Assembly (NCBI RefSeq): GCF_028583725.1
Contig: NZ_CP110680.1
Span: forward strand, 2,542,001-2,606,000
Source: Cellulomonas fimi
GTDB taxonomy: Bacteria; Actinomycetota; Actinomycetes; Actinomycetales; Cellulomonadaceae
Direction of reading: 5' to 3'
Length of the DNA: 64,000 nucleotides
Shown: positions 11,386 to 19,808 of the stretch, one piece after another
Layout: every line of letters begins with the position of its first letter
Position numbering within the stretch: position 1 is the stretch's first letter
Notes under the pieces: model-generated
Database searches by the model: none
What the model saw: only the letters and a program-made list of their open reading frames with translations
Told to the model about the DNA's origin: nothing
Program-made: the position numbers and the translations under genes

Positions 11386-12158
11386 CGACGACCGCGACCC
11401 GCCACGAGCACGCCGGCGCCGCGCCCACGTGGCGGCGCGTCCTCGCGCAGACGTCGTTCGAGGCCCGCGCGATCCTGCGCAACGGCGAGCAGCTCCTCGT
11501 CACGGTCGTCGTGCCCGTGCTCGTGCTCGTCGGCCTGACGCGCGGCACGTTCGTCGAGCTCGACACCGGCGGCGCGAGCCGCATCGACTTCCTCGCGCCG
11601 GGCGTGCTCGCCCTCGCGGTCATGACGACGTCGTTCACCTCGCAGGCCATCGCGTCGTCGTTCGACCGCCGCAACGGCGTGCTGCGGCTGCTGTCGACCA
11701 CACCGCTCGGGCGCGGCGGGCTGCTCGCGGGCAAGGTGCTCGGGGTGCTCGTCGTCGAGCTCGTGCAGATCCTCGTGATCGGCACCGCGGCGGTCGTGCT
11801 CGGCTGGCGGCCCGACCCCGCGGGCATCCCGCTCGCCGCGGTCGCCGTCGTCCTCGGCACCGCCGCGTTCACGGCTCTCGCGATGCTCGTCGCGGGGACG
11901 ATGCGCGCCGAGGCCGTCCTCGCCGTCGCCAACCTCGCGCTGCTCGTGCTCGCGGTCGCGGGCGGCGTGATCGTGCCGCCGAGCAGCCTGCCCGGGCCGC
12001 TCCCGCACGTCGCGCTGCTGCTGCCGTCGGGCGCGCTCGGCGAGGCGATGCGGGAGACGCTGCTGCACGGCGTGCTTCCGCCGTGGTCGGTCGTCGTGCT
12101 GCTCGGCTGGACCGCCGCGCTCGGCCTGGGGGCCGGACGCCTGTTCCGCTGGCACTGA
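11382..12158 (+). CDS. ABC-2 type exporter permease
   Basis: Membrane subunit of 258 residues paired with the ATPase just upstream (ATGA overlap). About six membrane segments can be seen, for example LLVTVVVPVLVLVGLT near residue 40, VLALAVMTTSFTSQAIA near 80, VLGVLVVELVQILVIGTAAVVLGW near 125 and AVANLALLVLAVAGGVIV near 185. FDRRNGVLRLLSTTPLGRGGLLAGK is the usual cytoplasmic coupling loop of ABC-2 permeases. It probably forms a dimer with two ATPase subunits. Confidence 0.85.
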   Translation: MTTTATRHEHAGAAPTWRRVLAQTSFEARAILRNGEQLLVTVVVPVLVLVGLTRGTFVELDTGGASRIDFLAPGVLALAVMTTSFTSQAIASSFDRRNGVLRLLSTTPLGRGGLLAGKVLGVLVVELVQILVIGTAAVVLGWRPDPAGIPLAAVAVVLGTAAFTALAMLVAGTMRAEAVLAVANLALLVLAVAGGVIVPPSSLPGPLPHVALLLPSGALGEAMRETLLHGVLPPWSVVVLLGWTAALGLGAGRLFRWH

Positions 12159-12227
12159 CCGGCGGCGCAGGCGGCCGTGTGACGCGGCTCGCGCCCCGCA
12201 CGGTCGGGGCCGACCACCGCACCGAAC

Positions 12228-12233
12228 TACCCT
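12228..12233 (+). promoter_or_regulatory. -10 element before ctaA
   Basis: TACCCT ends 7 bases before the GTG start at 12241. The 82-bp gap after the permease gene therefore seems to hold a separate leaderless promoter for ctaA. Confidence 0.5.
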
Positions 12234-12240
12234 GGGACGC

Positions 12241-13224
12241 GTGACGACGCCGCCCGCCACCGCCCCCGTCCGGCCGCCCCTGCTCGACCGGCTCCGGCCG
12301 CGCTGGACCCGGCCCGCGGTGATCGCGAACCTCGTCGGGCAGATCGTCATCGTCGGCACCGGCGGCGCCGTGCGGCTCACCGGCTCGGGCCTCGGCTGCT
12401 CGACGTGGCCGCAGTGCGAGCCGGGCGAGTTCACGCCCCGCTTCCACGAGGCGACGTCGATCCACCCGTTCATCGAGTTCGGCAACCGCACCATCACCGG
12501 CGTGCTCGGGATCCTCGCGATCGCGGTCGCGCTGCTCGTCTTCTCCGACCGCAGCCGCTCGGCCGGGTACCGCTGGCTCGGCCTCGCGCCTCTCGCGGGC
12601 GTCGCCGTGCAGGCGGTCGTCGGCGGCATCACCGTCCTCGTCGACCTGCACCCCGCGATCGTCGGCGGCCACCTGCTCATCTCGATGGCGCTCGTCGCCG
12701 CGTCGACGTGGCTGCTCGTGCGCTCCGCGGAGGGCGACGCGCCGCCCGAGCCGCTCGTCGACCGCACGACGTACGCGCTGCGCTGGCTGCTCGTCGCGCT
12801 CGCCGTCGTCGTGCTCGTGCTCGGCGTGGTCGTCACGGGCGCGGGCCCGCACTCGGGCGACGAGGAGGTCGGTTACCGGTTCGCCGTCGACCCGTACGCC
12901 ATGGCGCGCGTGCACGCCGCGTCGGTCTGGCTCTTCGTCGCCGTGCTCGCGGTCATGCTGTGGCGGGTCCTGCGGTCGCAGGTCGGCGGTCGCCCCCGCT
13001 CGGTCGGGCTTCTGCTGCTCGGCGTGACGCTGGGACAGGGCCTGATCGGCTACGTCCAGCTCTTCACCGGCCTGCCGATCGCGCTGGTCAACCTGCACAT
13101 GGTCGGGGCCGCGCTGCTCGCCGCCGGCGTCGCCTCGTTCTGCGGCGCGCTGCGCACCCGCGGTCCGGCCCCCGTGGTACCGGGCGCCGGGACGCCCGCC
13201 GCGGCGCCGCTGACGGCGGTCTGA
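12241..13224 (+). CDS. ctaA: Heme A synthase (COX15/CtaA family)
   Basis: Membrane enzyme that converts heme O to heme A for cytochrome aa3 oxidase. 327 residues with eight membrane segments in two similar halves. The heme-binding histidines appear in IHPFIEFGNR, DLHPAIVGGHL, ARVHAASVWLF and VNLHMVGAALL. The extracellular cysteine pair of the Bacillus-type enzyme is present in GLGCSTWPQC. It starts with GTG. Its stop codon overlaps the first of four direct repeats that precede the next exporter operon. Confidence 0.92.
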   Translation: MTTPPATAPVRPPLLDRLRPRWTRPAVIANLVGQIVIVGTGGAVRLTGSGLGCSTWPQCEPGEFTPRFHEATSIHPFIEFGNRTITGVLGILAIAVALLVFSDRSRSAGYRWLGLAPLAGVAVQAVVGGITVLVDLHPAIVGGHLLISMALVAASTWLLVRSAEGDAPPEPLVDRTTYALRWLLVALAVVVLVLGVVVTGAGPHSGDEEVGYRFAVDPYAMARVHAASVWLFVAVLAVMLWRVLRSQVGGRPRSVGLLLLGVTLGQGLIGYVQLFTGLPIALVNLHMVGAALLAAGVASFCGALRTRGPAPVVPGAGTPAAAPLTAV

Positions 13225-13271
13225 CAGCGGACCGACAGCGGCCCGCCGCACCGACAGCGGGCTGACAGCGG
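13223..13271 (+). repeat. Four GACAGCG direct repeats, SARP-type operator
   Basis: GACAGCGG occurs at 13223, 13234, 13253 and 13264. Within each pair the heptamer GACAGCG is followed by a 4-bp spacer, giving an 11-bp period; the two pairs are 30 bp apart. Heptamers with 4-bp spacers are the classic binding pattern of SARP regulators, which bind one face of the helix. The array ends 42 bp before the start of the first DrrAB exporter, and a BTAD/SARP-type regulator is encoded close by. It overlaps the ctaA stop codon. Confidence 0.7.
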
Positions 13272-13313
13272 CGTCCGCGCACCCTGGTCACGACATCGAC
13301 CAGGGAGGACACC

Positions 13314-14330
13314 ATGACCCACCACACCTGGGCCATCGAGGCCGAGGGCCTCGTCAAGACCTTCGGCGCGCAGCGTGCCGTCGACGGCGTCGACCTCACC
13401 GTCCGGACCGGCACCGTCTACGGCGTGCTCGGCCCGAACGGCGCGGGCAAGACGACGACGATCCGCATGCTCGCGACGCTCCTGCGCCCCGACGCCGGCA
13501 CCGCCCGCGTGTTCGGGCACGACGTCGCGCACGAGCCGCACGTCGTGCGCCAGCTCATCGGCGTGACCGGCCAGTACGCGTCGGTCGACGAGACGCTGAG
13601 CGCGACGGAGAACCTCGTGCTCTTCTCGCGCCTGCACGGCTTGTCCCGGCCCGCCGCCCGCGCGAAGTCCGCGGACCTGCTGGAGCGGTTCGGTCTGACG
13701 GAGGCAGCGAACAAGCCGCTGCGCAACTTCTCCGGCGGCATGCGCCGCCGGCTCGACCTCGCGGCCAGCCTCATCGCGCAGCCGCCGCTGATCTTCCTCG
13801 ACGAGCCGACCACGGGCCTCGACCCGCGGACCCGCGCGCAGATGTGGGACACGATCCGCGAGCTCGTCGCGACCGGCTCGACCGTCCTGCTCACGACGCA
13901 GTACCTCGACGAGGCCGACCAGCTCGCCGACCGCATCGCCGTCATCGACCGCGGCCGTGTCGTGGCGGAGGGCACCGCCGACGAGCTCAAGTCGGCCGTG
14001 GGCACCCAGTCGCTGCAGCTGCGCCTCGCCGACCCCGGCCAGGTGCTCGCCGCCGCCGCGACGATCCGCGACCGGTTCCGCGTCGAGCCGACCGTCTCCC
14101 CCGAGGCCGCGCGCCTCACCCTCCCGCTGGACGACCCCGCCGCGGTCACGGACCTGCTCGTGCTGCTGCGCGAGCGCGGCCTCGCCGTCGACGAGCTGTC
14201 CCTGCAGAAGCCCTCGCTCGACGAGGTCTTCCTCACGCTCACCGGCCACCCGGCCGAGGCGTCCGACGACGCGGACCCGTCCGCGCCCGAGCACGCGGCC
14301 CACGCCGCAGGAACGGCGGTGAACGCATGA
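13314..14330 (+). CDS. DrrA-type drug exporter ATPase (exporter 1)
   Basis: ATP-binding subunit of a daunorubicin-resistance-type ABC exporter, 338 residues. Walker A is GPNGAGKTTT (about 41-50), followed by VTGQYASVDETLSATENL, typical of DrrA. The signature is FSGGMRRRLDLAASL, Walker B is LIFLDEPTTGLDPRTR, and the switch is LLTTQYLDEADQLAD, with Gln in place of the usual His as in many DrrA proteins. The ATG follows GGGAGGACACC. It overlaps its permease gene by 4 bp. Confidence 0.9.
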   Translation: MTHHTWAIEAEGLVKTFGAQRAVDGVDLTVRTGTVYGVLGPNGAGKTTTIRMLATLLRPDAGTARVFGHDVAHEPHVVRQLIGVTGQYASVDETLSATENLVLFSRLHGLSRPAARAKSADLLERFGLTEAANKPLRNFSGGMRRRLDLAASLIAQPPLIFLDEPTTGLDPRTRAQMWDTIRELVATGSTVLLTTQYLDEADQLADRIAVIDRGRVVAEGTADELKSAVGTQSLQLRLADPGQVLAAAATIRDRFRVEPTVSPEAARLTLPLDDPAAVTDLLVLLRERGLAVDELSLQKPSLDEVFLTLTGHPAEASDDADPSAPEHAAHAAGTAVNA

Positions 14331-15148
14331 GCGCCACGACCCTGACCCCCACGACCCACGTCCCGGCCGACCTCGCGCGGGCCGTCTCGGGGCCCGTCGC
14401 CGTGCGGCAGTCGCTCACCATGGCGTGGCGCGGGCTGCTCAAGGTCCGCCGCACGCCCGAGCAGCTCTTCGACGTGACGCTGCAGCCGATCATCTTCACG
14501 CTGATGTTCACGTACATCTTCGGGGGCGCGATCTCCGGCAGCGTCCGCGACTACCTGCCCGTCATCATCCCGGGCATCCTCGTCCAGACCGTCCTGACCA
14601 CGTCGGTCGTCACGGGCGTCCAGCTCCGGGAGGACATGGACAAGGGCGTGTTCGACCGGTTCAAGTCGCTGCCCATCGCGCGCGTCGCACCCCTCGCGGG
14701 GGCCCTGGTCGCCGACACCGTGCGCTACCTCATCGCGACGACCCTGACGTTCACGATGGGCTACGTCATGGGCTACCGGCCCGGCGGCGGGATCGGCGGC
14801 GTCGTGCTCGCCGGCCTGCTGGTCGTGCTGTGCTCGTGGTCGCTCAGCTGGATCTTCGCGTTCTTCGGCGTCGTCGGGCGCACCGCGTCGTCGGTCCAGG
14901 GCATCTCGTTCCTCGTGCTGTTCCCGCTGACGTTCCTGTCGAACGCGTTCGTCGACCCGTCGACGATGCCGCGACCGCTGCAGGTCTTCGCCGAGGCGAA
15001 CCCGGTGTCGCACCTCGTCACGGCCGTGCGGGAGCTCGCCAACACGGCGACCGTGACGCACCAGGTCGGCCTCGCGCTGCTGGGGTCCGCGATCGTCGTC
15101 GCGGTCTTCGCACCGCTCGCCGTGCGGGCGTACATGCGCAAGGCCTGA
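14327..15148 (+). CDS. DrrB-type drug exporter permease (exporter 1)
   Basis: Permease of 273 residues with about six membrane helices after a soluble N-terminus of about 55 residues. Family marks include LQPIIFTLMFTYIFGGAI, then MDKGVFDRFKSLPIAR (coupling loop), and FPLTFLSNAFVDPSTMPRPL followed by FAEANPVSHLVTAVREL. Together with the overlapping DrrA gene it should export an amphiphilic compound. A bidirectional terminator follows. Confidence 0.9.
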   Translation: MSATTLTPTTHVPADLARAVSGPVAVRQSLTMAWRGLLKVRRTPEQLFDVTLQPIIFTLMFTYIFGGAISGSVRDYLPVIIPGILVQTVLTTSVVTGVQLREDMDKGVFDRFKSLPIARVAPLAGALVADTVRYLIATTLTFTMGYVMGYRPGGGIGGVVLAGLLVVLCSWSLSWIFAFFGVVGRTASSVQGISFLVLFPLTFLSNAFVDPSTMPRPLQVFAEANPVSHLVTAVRELANTATVTHQVGLALLGSAIVVAVFAPLAVRAYMRKA

Positions 15149-15153
15149 GCGCC

Positions 15154-15195
15154 GCACGACGGCGCCCCGGGAACCTCCCCGGGGCGCCGTCGTGC
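15154..15195. terminator. Bidirectional hairpin terminator
   Basis: An 18-bp perfect stem (15154-15171 with 15178-15195, starting GCACGACGGCGCC) and a 6-base loop lie between the convergent ends of exporter 1 and the large regulator gene. Confidence 0.8.
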
Positions 15196-15207
15196 GTGCG
15201 TCCCGCG

Positions 15208-18200
15208 TCAGCGCCAGAGGGTGTCGACGAGCGTCAGCGCCCGCGCAGCGGCGTGCCGCCGCCCGACGGCCCGCGCGCGCACGCGTGCGGCGTCCGCCCG
15301 GTCCCCGCCCAGCAGCTCGCGGGCACGCACCTCGAGCGGCCCGCGGTGCAGCATGGGCAGGTCCTGCCGGGAGCCGAGCAGCTCGGCGAGGAAGAAGAGC
15401 TCGAGCCCGTCGTCGACCCGCGTGCCGTCGTCCGTGCCCGCCCACGCGGCGGTGCCGAGACCGACGGCCGCCGTGCCGAGGACGGGGTGGTCGACCGCAC
15501 CGGCCGCACGGACGAGCTGCCACTCGTGCACGTGCCTCGCGAGCGCGGGCGCCGGCGCGCTCGGCTCGGGCCGGCCCTCGCGGACCGCCTCCGGTGCGAG
15601 CACGAGGCGGGCGATCCAGCCGACCGTGATCATGATGAACCACGGCGACGTCCGCTCCCCGCCGCCGTCGGGCCCGAAGGCGTCGTACGCGGCCTGGAGG
15701 TGGTCGAGCGCGGCGGCGACGTCGCCCTCGGCGGCCGCGATCTCCCCCCGTCCCGCCTGCTCGAGCGCCACGAGCTCGGACGACTGCCAGGTGGTCCGGC
15801 CCGTGCGGCCCGACGCGGCGACCTCGGCGAGCGCGTCGCACCGGTCGCGCGCGGTCGCCAGGTCGCCGACGCCCACCGAGGCCGCGAGCTCGAGCCACGC
15901 GACCTGGTGCAGCTCCTCCTCGGCGACCAGGCGGCCCATCCCGGTGCGCGCCACCGACACCCATCGCAGCGCCTCCTGCGCGAGCCCTTCCTCGGCCGCG
16001 AGCTGCGCGAGGAACGACGCGTTGTTCGCCTCCGCCCAGACGTCGCCCCGGGCGACGCCCAGCGCGTACGCCTCCTCGACCCATCGCCGCGCCACCTCGA
16101 GCCGGCCCGAGTTCTCCGCGAGCTGCGCCGAGAGCATGTGGCCCAGCATCGCCAGGTAGGTGTCGCTCGACCGTCGGAGGTCCGCGAGCTCGCGCGCCAT
16201 CCCGGCGACCGACCCCGCGAGCGCGAGCCCCGCGAACGCGCGCGTCCGGGGGCCGAGGTGCGACCCGAGCTCCCGCACGACCAGCCGCAGGCGCGCGAGC
16301 GCACGCGCGGTGCTCCCCGCGTCCCCGAAGATGCCCATCGCGGCGAGCTCCGTGAGCGCGAGCGCCGCCGCGTCCGCGTGCCGGGGCGCGACCCGCCACC
16401 CGTGCGTGCCCGCCAGCAGGTCGATGCCGAGGCCGAAGACCTGCTCGTGCGCCCCGCGCAGGCTCCAGTACCCGGTGAGCGCGACGTACAGCGCGGACGC
16501 CTCGCCCGTCAGGCCGCGGTCCAGCGCCGTGCGGAACGCGAGCAGCAGGTTGTCCTGCTCGCGGCGCAGCGCGCGCATCGCCGCGGGCTGGTCGCCGTCG
16601 ACGAGCGCGGGTGCCCAGCGGTCGGCGAACGCGAGCGCCCACGCGAGCATCGCGTCGAGGGCGGCGTCGTGCTCGCCCGCCTCGGTCAGGCGCAGGTGGC
16701 CGAACTCGCGGACCGTCTCCAGCATGCGGTACCGGACGACCGGCTCGTCGTCGCCCTCGCCGCGGTCCTCCACGACGCTGCACAGGGACTGCAGCACGAG
16801 ACCGTCGAGGGCGTCGAGCACGTCCCAGGCGTCGTCGGTGCCGGCTCCGTCCGTGGCGACGGCCCCGTCCCCGGTGACGGCGGGCGCGGTCGTCAGCCGG
16901 CCGAGCGCCGCGGCCGCGTCGAGGTCGAACCCGTCGGGCAGCACGGACAGACGGCGCAGCACGCGCTGCTCGTCGTCGCCCAGCAGGTGCCAGCTCCAGT
17001 CGATGACGGCCTCCAGCGTGCGGTGGCGGTCGGGCGCCAGCCGGTCCCCGGACCGCAGCAGCGCGAACCGGGCGTCGAGGCGGCGCTCGACCTCCTCGAC
17101 CGTCATGGTGCGCACGCGCGCGGCGGCGAGCTCGATCGCGAGCGGCAGCCCGTCGAGCCGTGTCGCGATGCGCGCGACCACCTCGAGCGGCAGGGCGACC
17201 CCCGGCCGGGCGGCACGCGCCCGCTCGCAGAACAGCTCGACGGCGGCGCCGTGACCGCCGTCGACCGGCAGCGGCGCGAGCGGGTGCACGCGCTCCCCCG
17301 CGACGAGCAACGGTGTGCGGCTCGTCGTGAGGACCCGCAGGCCGGGCACGGCCGCGAGCAGCGCGTCCGCGCACTGCGCCGCCCCGGCCACGACGTGCTC
17401 GCAGTTGTCGAGCACGAGCAGGGTCGGGACCTCTCCGAGCCGCTCGGCGATCCGGCCTGTGGCGTCGGGCGTCGCGGGGAGCCGGTCGCCGAGCCGGGCG
17501 CTGCGCGTCCCGTGCGCGAGGCCGAGCGCCGACGCGATCGCCGTCTCGACGTCGGCGTGCGAGCGCACGCCCGCGAGCTCGACGACGACGACCCACGCGT
17601 CGTCCTGTGCGCGCCGGCCGACCTCCTGCACGAGCGTCGTCTTGCCGAGCCCGCCCGTGCCGAGCACGGTGACGAGGCGGGCGTCCGCCCACGCGGCGTC
17701 GACGGCGGCCAGGTCGTCGGCGCGTCCCAGCAGCGCGTGCCGCGGGGCGCGCAAGCCGACCGGGTGCCTCGCGGGTCCGCGTCGCGGCGCGGCCGTCGCG
17801 GTCGCGTGCTCCGACCGCGGCACCGCCGCGGACGGGCCGTGCGCCGCACCGGCCGTCCCCGCGAGCAGGCGCTCGTTGAGTGCCACCAGTTCGGGTCGTG
17901 GGTCGGCGCCGAGCTCGTCGGCGAGCACGTCGCGGACGCGCGCGAACGTGCGCAGGGCGTCGGTGGTCCGCCCCACCGCGGCCTGGGCGCGCATGAGCCG
18001 CAGCTGCGCGTCCTCGTCGGCGGGCGCGGTCCCGGCTGCCGTGGTCGCGAGGTCGAGCGCCTCCTCCGGTCGGCCGAGAGCGAGCAGCGCCTCCACCTCC
18101 ACGGCCGCGAGCGCGTGCCGCGCGGAACGGGCCGCGTCGGCCAGCGCATCCGCGAGGCCCGGTGCGGCGTCCGCGACGTCCGGTCCCGCCGTGCCGCGCC

Positions 18201-18582
18201 ACAGCGCCGTCGCGTCGCGCGCGGCCGCGAGTGCCGCGTGCGGGTCGCGCGCGAGGAGAGCGCGGGCGTCGGCGGACGCCCGGCGGACGACCGACAGGTC
18301 CGACGGCCCGCCGAGCCGGTACCCGCCGTCCTGCGACTCGACGACCTGCGCGCTCGCCGCGGCGCGCGTGCGCGACACGACGGTCTGGAGCGCACCCCGG
18401 GGGTCGGCGGGCGGGTCGTCGGGCCAGAGCTCGTCCGCGAGCGCGCGCCACGGCACGGTCGCACCGTCGGCGAGCGCGAGGGCGACCACGAGGGCACGGG
18501 CGCGCGGCCCGCCCGGCGAGACCGTCCGGTCGCCGGCGGCCACGAGCACGGGGCCCAGCACGGAGGCGACGACTGCGGGCAC
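15208..18582 (-). CDS. Large SARP/AfsR-type regulator with NB-ARC ATPase
   Basis: Regulator of 1124 residues. Residues 1-95 look like the winged-helix OmpR-type domain of SARPs, though the recognition region is divergent. Residues 98-245 form a bacterial transcriptional activation (BTAD) helical repeat domain. An NB-ARC/AAA-like ATPase follows, with P-loop GTGGLGKTT at 308-316 and Walker B LLVLDNCEHV at 388-397; the typical LTTSRTPL and DGLPLAIELAAARVR motifs are also present. The last 500 residues are helical and TPR-like. Such proteins integrate a signal through the ATPase and switch on export or antibiotic genes. It lies between two DrrAB exporters, and a SARP-style repeat array precedes exporter 1. 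It starts with GTG and a leaderless-type -10. The inducing signal is unknown. Confidence 0.85.
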   Translation of the reverse strand: MPAVVASVLGPVLVAAGDRTVSPGGPRARALVVALALADGATVPWRALADELWPDDPPADPRGALQTVVSRTRAAASAQVVESQDGGYRLGGPSDLSVVRRASADARALLARDPHAALAAARDATALWRGTAGPDVADAAPGLADALADAARSARHALAAVEVEALLALGRPEEALDLATTAAGTAPADEDAQLRLMRAQAAVGRTTDALRTFARVRDVLADELGADPRPELVALNERLLAGTAGAAHGPSAAVPRSEHATATAAPRRGPARHPVGLRAPRHALLGRADDLAAVDAAWADARLVTVLGTGGLGKTTLVQEVGRRAQDDAWVVVVELAGVRSHADVETAIASALGLAHGTRSARLGDRLPATPDATGRIAERLGEVPTLLVLDNCEHVVAGAAQCADALLAAVPGLRVLTTSRTPLLVAGERVHPLAPLPVDGGHGAAVELFCERARAARPGVALPLEVVARIATRLDGLPLAIELAAARVRTMTVEEVERRLDARFALLRSGDRLAPDRHRTLEAVIDWSWHLLGDDEQRVLRRLSVLPDGFDLDAAAALGRLTTAPAVTGDGAVATDGAGTDDAWDVLDALDGLVLQSLCSVVEDRGEGDDEPVVRYRMLETVREFGHLRLTEAGEHDAALDAMLAWALAFADRWAPALVDGDQPAAMRALRREQDNLLLAFRTALDRGLTGEASALYVALTGYWSLRGAHEQVFGLGIDLLAGTHGWRVAPRHADAAALALTELAAMGIFGDAGSTARALARLRLVVRELGSHLGPRTRAFAGLALAGSVAGMARELADLRRSSDTYLAMLGHMLSAQLAENSGRLEVARRWVEEAYALGVARGDVWAEANNASFLAQLAAEEGLAQEALRWVSVARTGMGRLVAEEELHQVAWLELAASVGVGDLATARDRCDALAEVAASGRTGRTTWQSSELVALEQAGRGEIAAAEGDVAAALDHLQAAYDAFGPDGGGERTSPWFIMITVGWIARLVLAPEAVREGRPEPSAPAPALARHVHEWQLVRAAGAVDHPVLGTAAVGLGTAAWAGTDDGTRVDDGLELFFLAELLGSRQDLPMLHRGPLEVRARELLGGDRADAARVRARAVGRRHAAARALTLVDTLWR

Positions 18583-18588
18583 CGGACC

Positions 18589-18594
18589 ACTCTA
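18589..18594 (-). promoter_or_regulatory. -10 element of the SARP-type regulator gene
   Basis: TAGAGT on the minus strand ends 6 bases before the GTG start at 18582, so the mRNA is probably leaderless. Confidence 0.55.
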
Positions 18595-18705
18595 GGTCCG
18601 GACGCGTGCGCGGCCGCCGCGCCGCGGCGACGTGACCAGCCTCGACGCTCGCGCGGCACCCGGGTCGCGCGCCCGCGCCGCGTCGTCCCCCCGGACCGCG
18701 CGCCC

Positions 18706-18723
18706 CGGCCGGAGGTCCGGCCG
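18706..18723. promoter_or_regulatory. Palindrome between regulator and exporter 2
   Basis: CGGCCGGA, a 2-bp centre (GG), then TCCGGCCG gives an 18-bp perfect inverted repeat. It lies in the 203-bp divergent gap (18583-18785), about 50 bp before the -10 of exporter 2. In DNA this GC-rich such a palindrome can arise by chance, so its role as an operator is only possible. Confidence 0.4.
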
Positions 18724-18771
18724 CGACCGGTACGAACAGGAGGGAACGGGACGAATGTGGGCGGCGGTCCC

Positions 18772-18777
18772 TACGCT
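18772..18777 (+). promoter_or_regulatory. -10 element of exporter 2
   Basis: TACGCT ends 8 bases before the ATG at 18786. No ribosome site fits between, which again suggests a leaderless transcript. Confidence 0.45.
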
Positions 18778-18785
18778 GCTGTGGC

Positions 18786-19808
18786 ATGACCGACGCGATC
18801 ACCGCCACCGGACTGGTGAAGCGGTACAAGGACGTCACGGCGCTGGACGGCGTCGACCTCACCGTGCCCACCGGCTCGGTGCTCGGTCTGCTCGGCCCCA
18901 ACGGGGCGGGCAAGACCACCATCGTCCGCATCCTCGCGACGCTGCTGCAGCCTGACGCGGGCTCCGCGACCGTCGCGGGCGTGGACGTGCGCACCCACCC
19001 GCGCGAGGTGCGCCGCCGCATCGGCCTGTCCGGCCAGTACGCGGCGGTCGACGAGTACCTCACGGGGTTCGAGAACCTCGACATGATCGGCCGGCTCTAC
19101 CACCTGGGCGCGAAGAGGTCGCAGGCGCGCGCCCGCGAGCTGCTGGCGGCGTTCCGGCTCGAGGACGCGGCCGACCGCCCCTCGAAGACGTACTCGGGCG
19201 GCATGCGGCGACGGCTCGACCTGGCCGGGGCGTTGGTGGCCGACCCGCCCGTGATCTTCCTCGACGAGCCGACGACGGGCCTGGACCCGCGCGGGCGCGC
19301 GGACATGTGGGAGGTCATCCAGGACCTCGTCGCGGGTGGCACGACGCTGCTGCTCACGACGCAGTACCTGGAGGAGGCGGACCTGCTCGCGGACGAGATC
19401 GTGGTCATCGACCACGGCCGGATCATCGCGCAGGGCACGTCGGACGAGCTCAAGCTGCAGGTCGGCGGCGAGCGCCTCGAGCTCACGGTGCGCGACCCCG
19501 CCCGGCTCGACGACGCGCGACGCCTGCTCGAGCCGCTGGGCGTGGGCGCGGCGACGCTGGACCACGGTCGTCGCTCGCTGCTCATGCCCGTCGACGGCGG
19601 CCCCAGCACGCTCACGGAGTCGCTGCGGGTGCTCGGCGACGCGGGCATCACGCTCGACGACGTGGGCCTGCGGCGCCCGACCCTCGACGACGTGTTCCTC
19701 TCGCTCACCGGCCGGCCCGCGGAGGAGGACGGCGACGGCCGCCCGTCCGACGAGGAGCCGCCCGCCGGTGTCACGACCGGTCTGCGACCGACCTCCGGAG
19801 GCGAGTGA
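18786..19808 (+). CDS. DrrA-type drug exporter ATPase (exporter 2)
   Basis: ATPase of 340 residues, close in build to exporter 1: Walker A GPNGAGKTT at about 38-46, LSGQYAAVDEYLTGFENL, signature YSGGMRRRLDLAGAL, Walker B VIFLDEPTTGLDPRGR, and LLTTQYLEEADLLAD with Gln at the switch position. The C-terminal domain (about 230-315) is the DrrA-type extension. Its stop codon shares one base with the permease start (TGATG). Two related exporters flanking one regulator suggest a duplicated resistance or export module. Confidence 0.9.
   Translation: MTDAITATGLVKRYKDVTALDGVDLTVPTGSVLGLLGPNGAGKTTIVRILATLLQPDAGSATVAGVDVRTHPREVRRRIGLSGQYAAVDEYLTGFENLDMIGRLYHLGAKRSQARARELLAAFRLEDAADRPSKTYSGGMRRRLDLAGALVADPPVIFLDEPTTGLDPRGRADMWEVIQDLVAGGTTLLLTTQYLEEADLLADEIVVIDHGRIIAQGTSDELKLQVGGERLELTVRDPARLDDARRLLEPLGVGAATLDHGRRSLLMPVDGGPSTLTESLRVLGDAGITLDDVGLRRPTLDDVFLSLTGRPAEEDGDGRPSDEEPPAGVTTGLRPTSGGE

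Noticed and set aside
13223..13271. Reading the GACAGCGG repeats as a simple satellite
   Set aside because: The unit is not head to tail; spacers differ in sequence but keep 11- and 30-bp steps, which suits a binding array better.
13418..19084. Minus-strand open frame of 1888 codons
   Set aside because: It runs through exporter 1, the regulator gene and exporter 2 in other frames. It is low-complexity Arg/Ala/Gly text with no motifs, a usual effect of very high GC.
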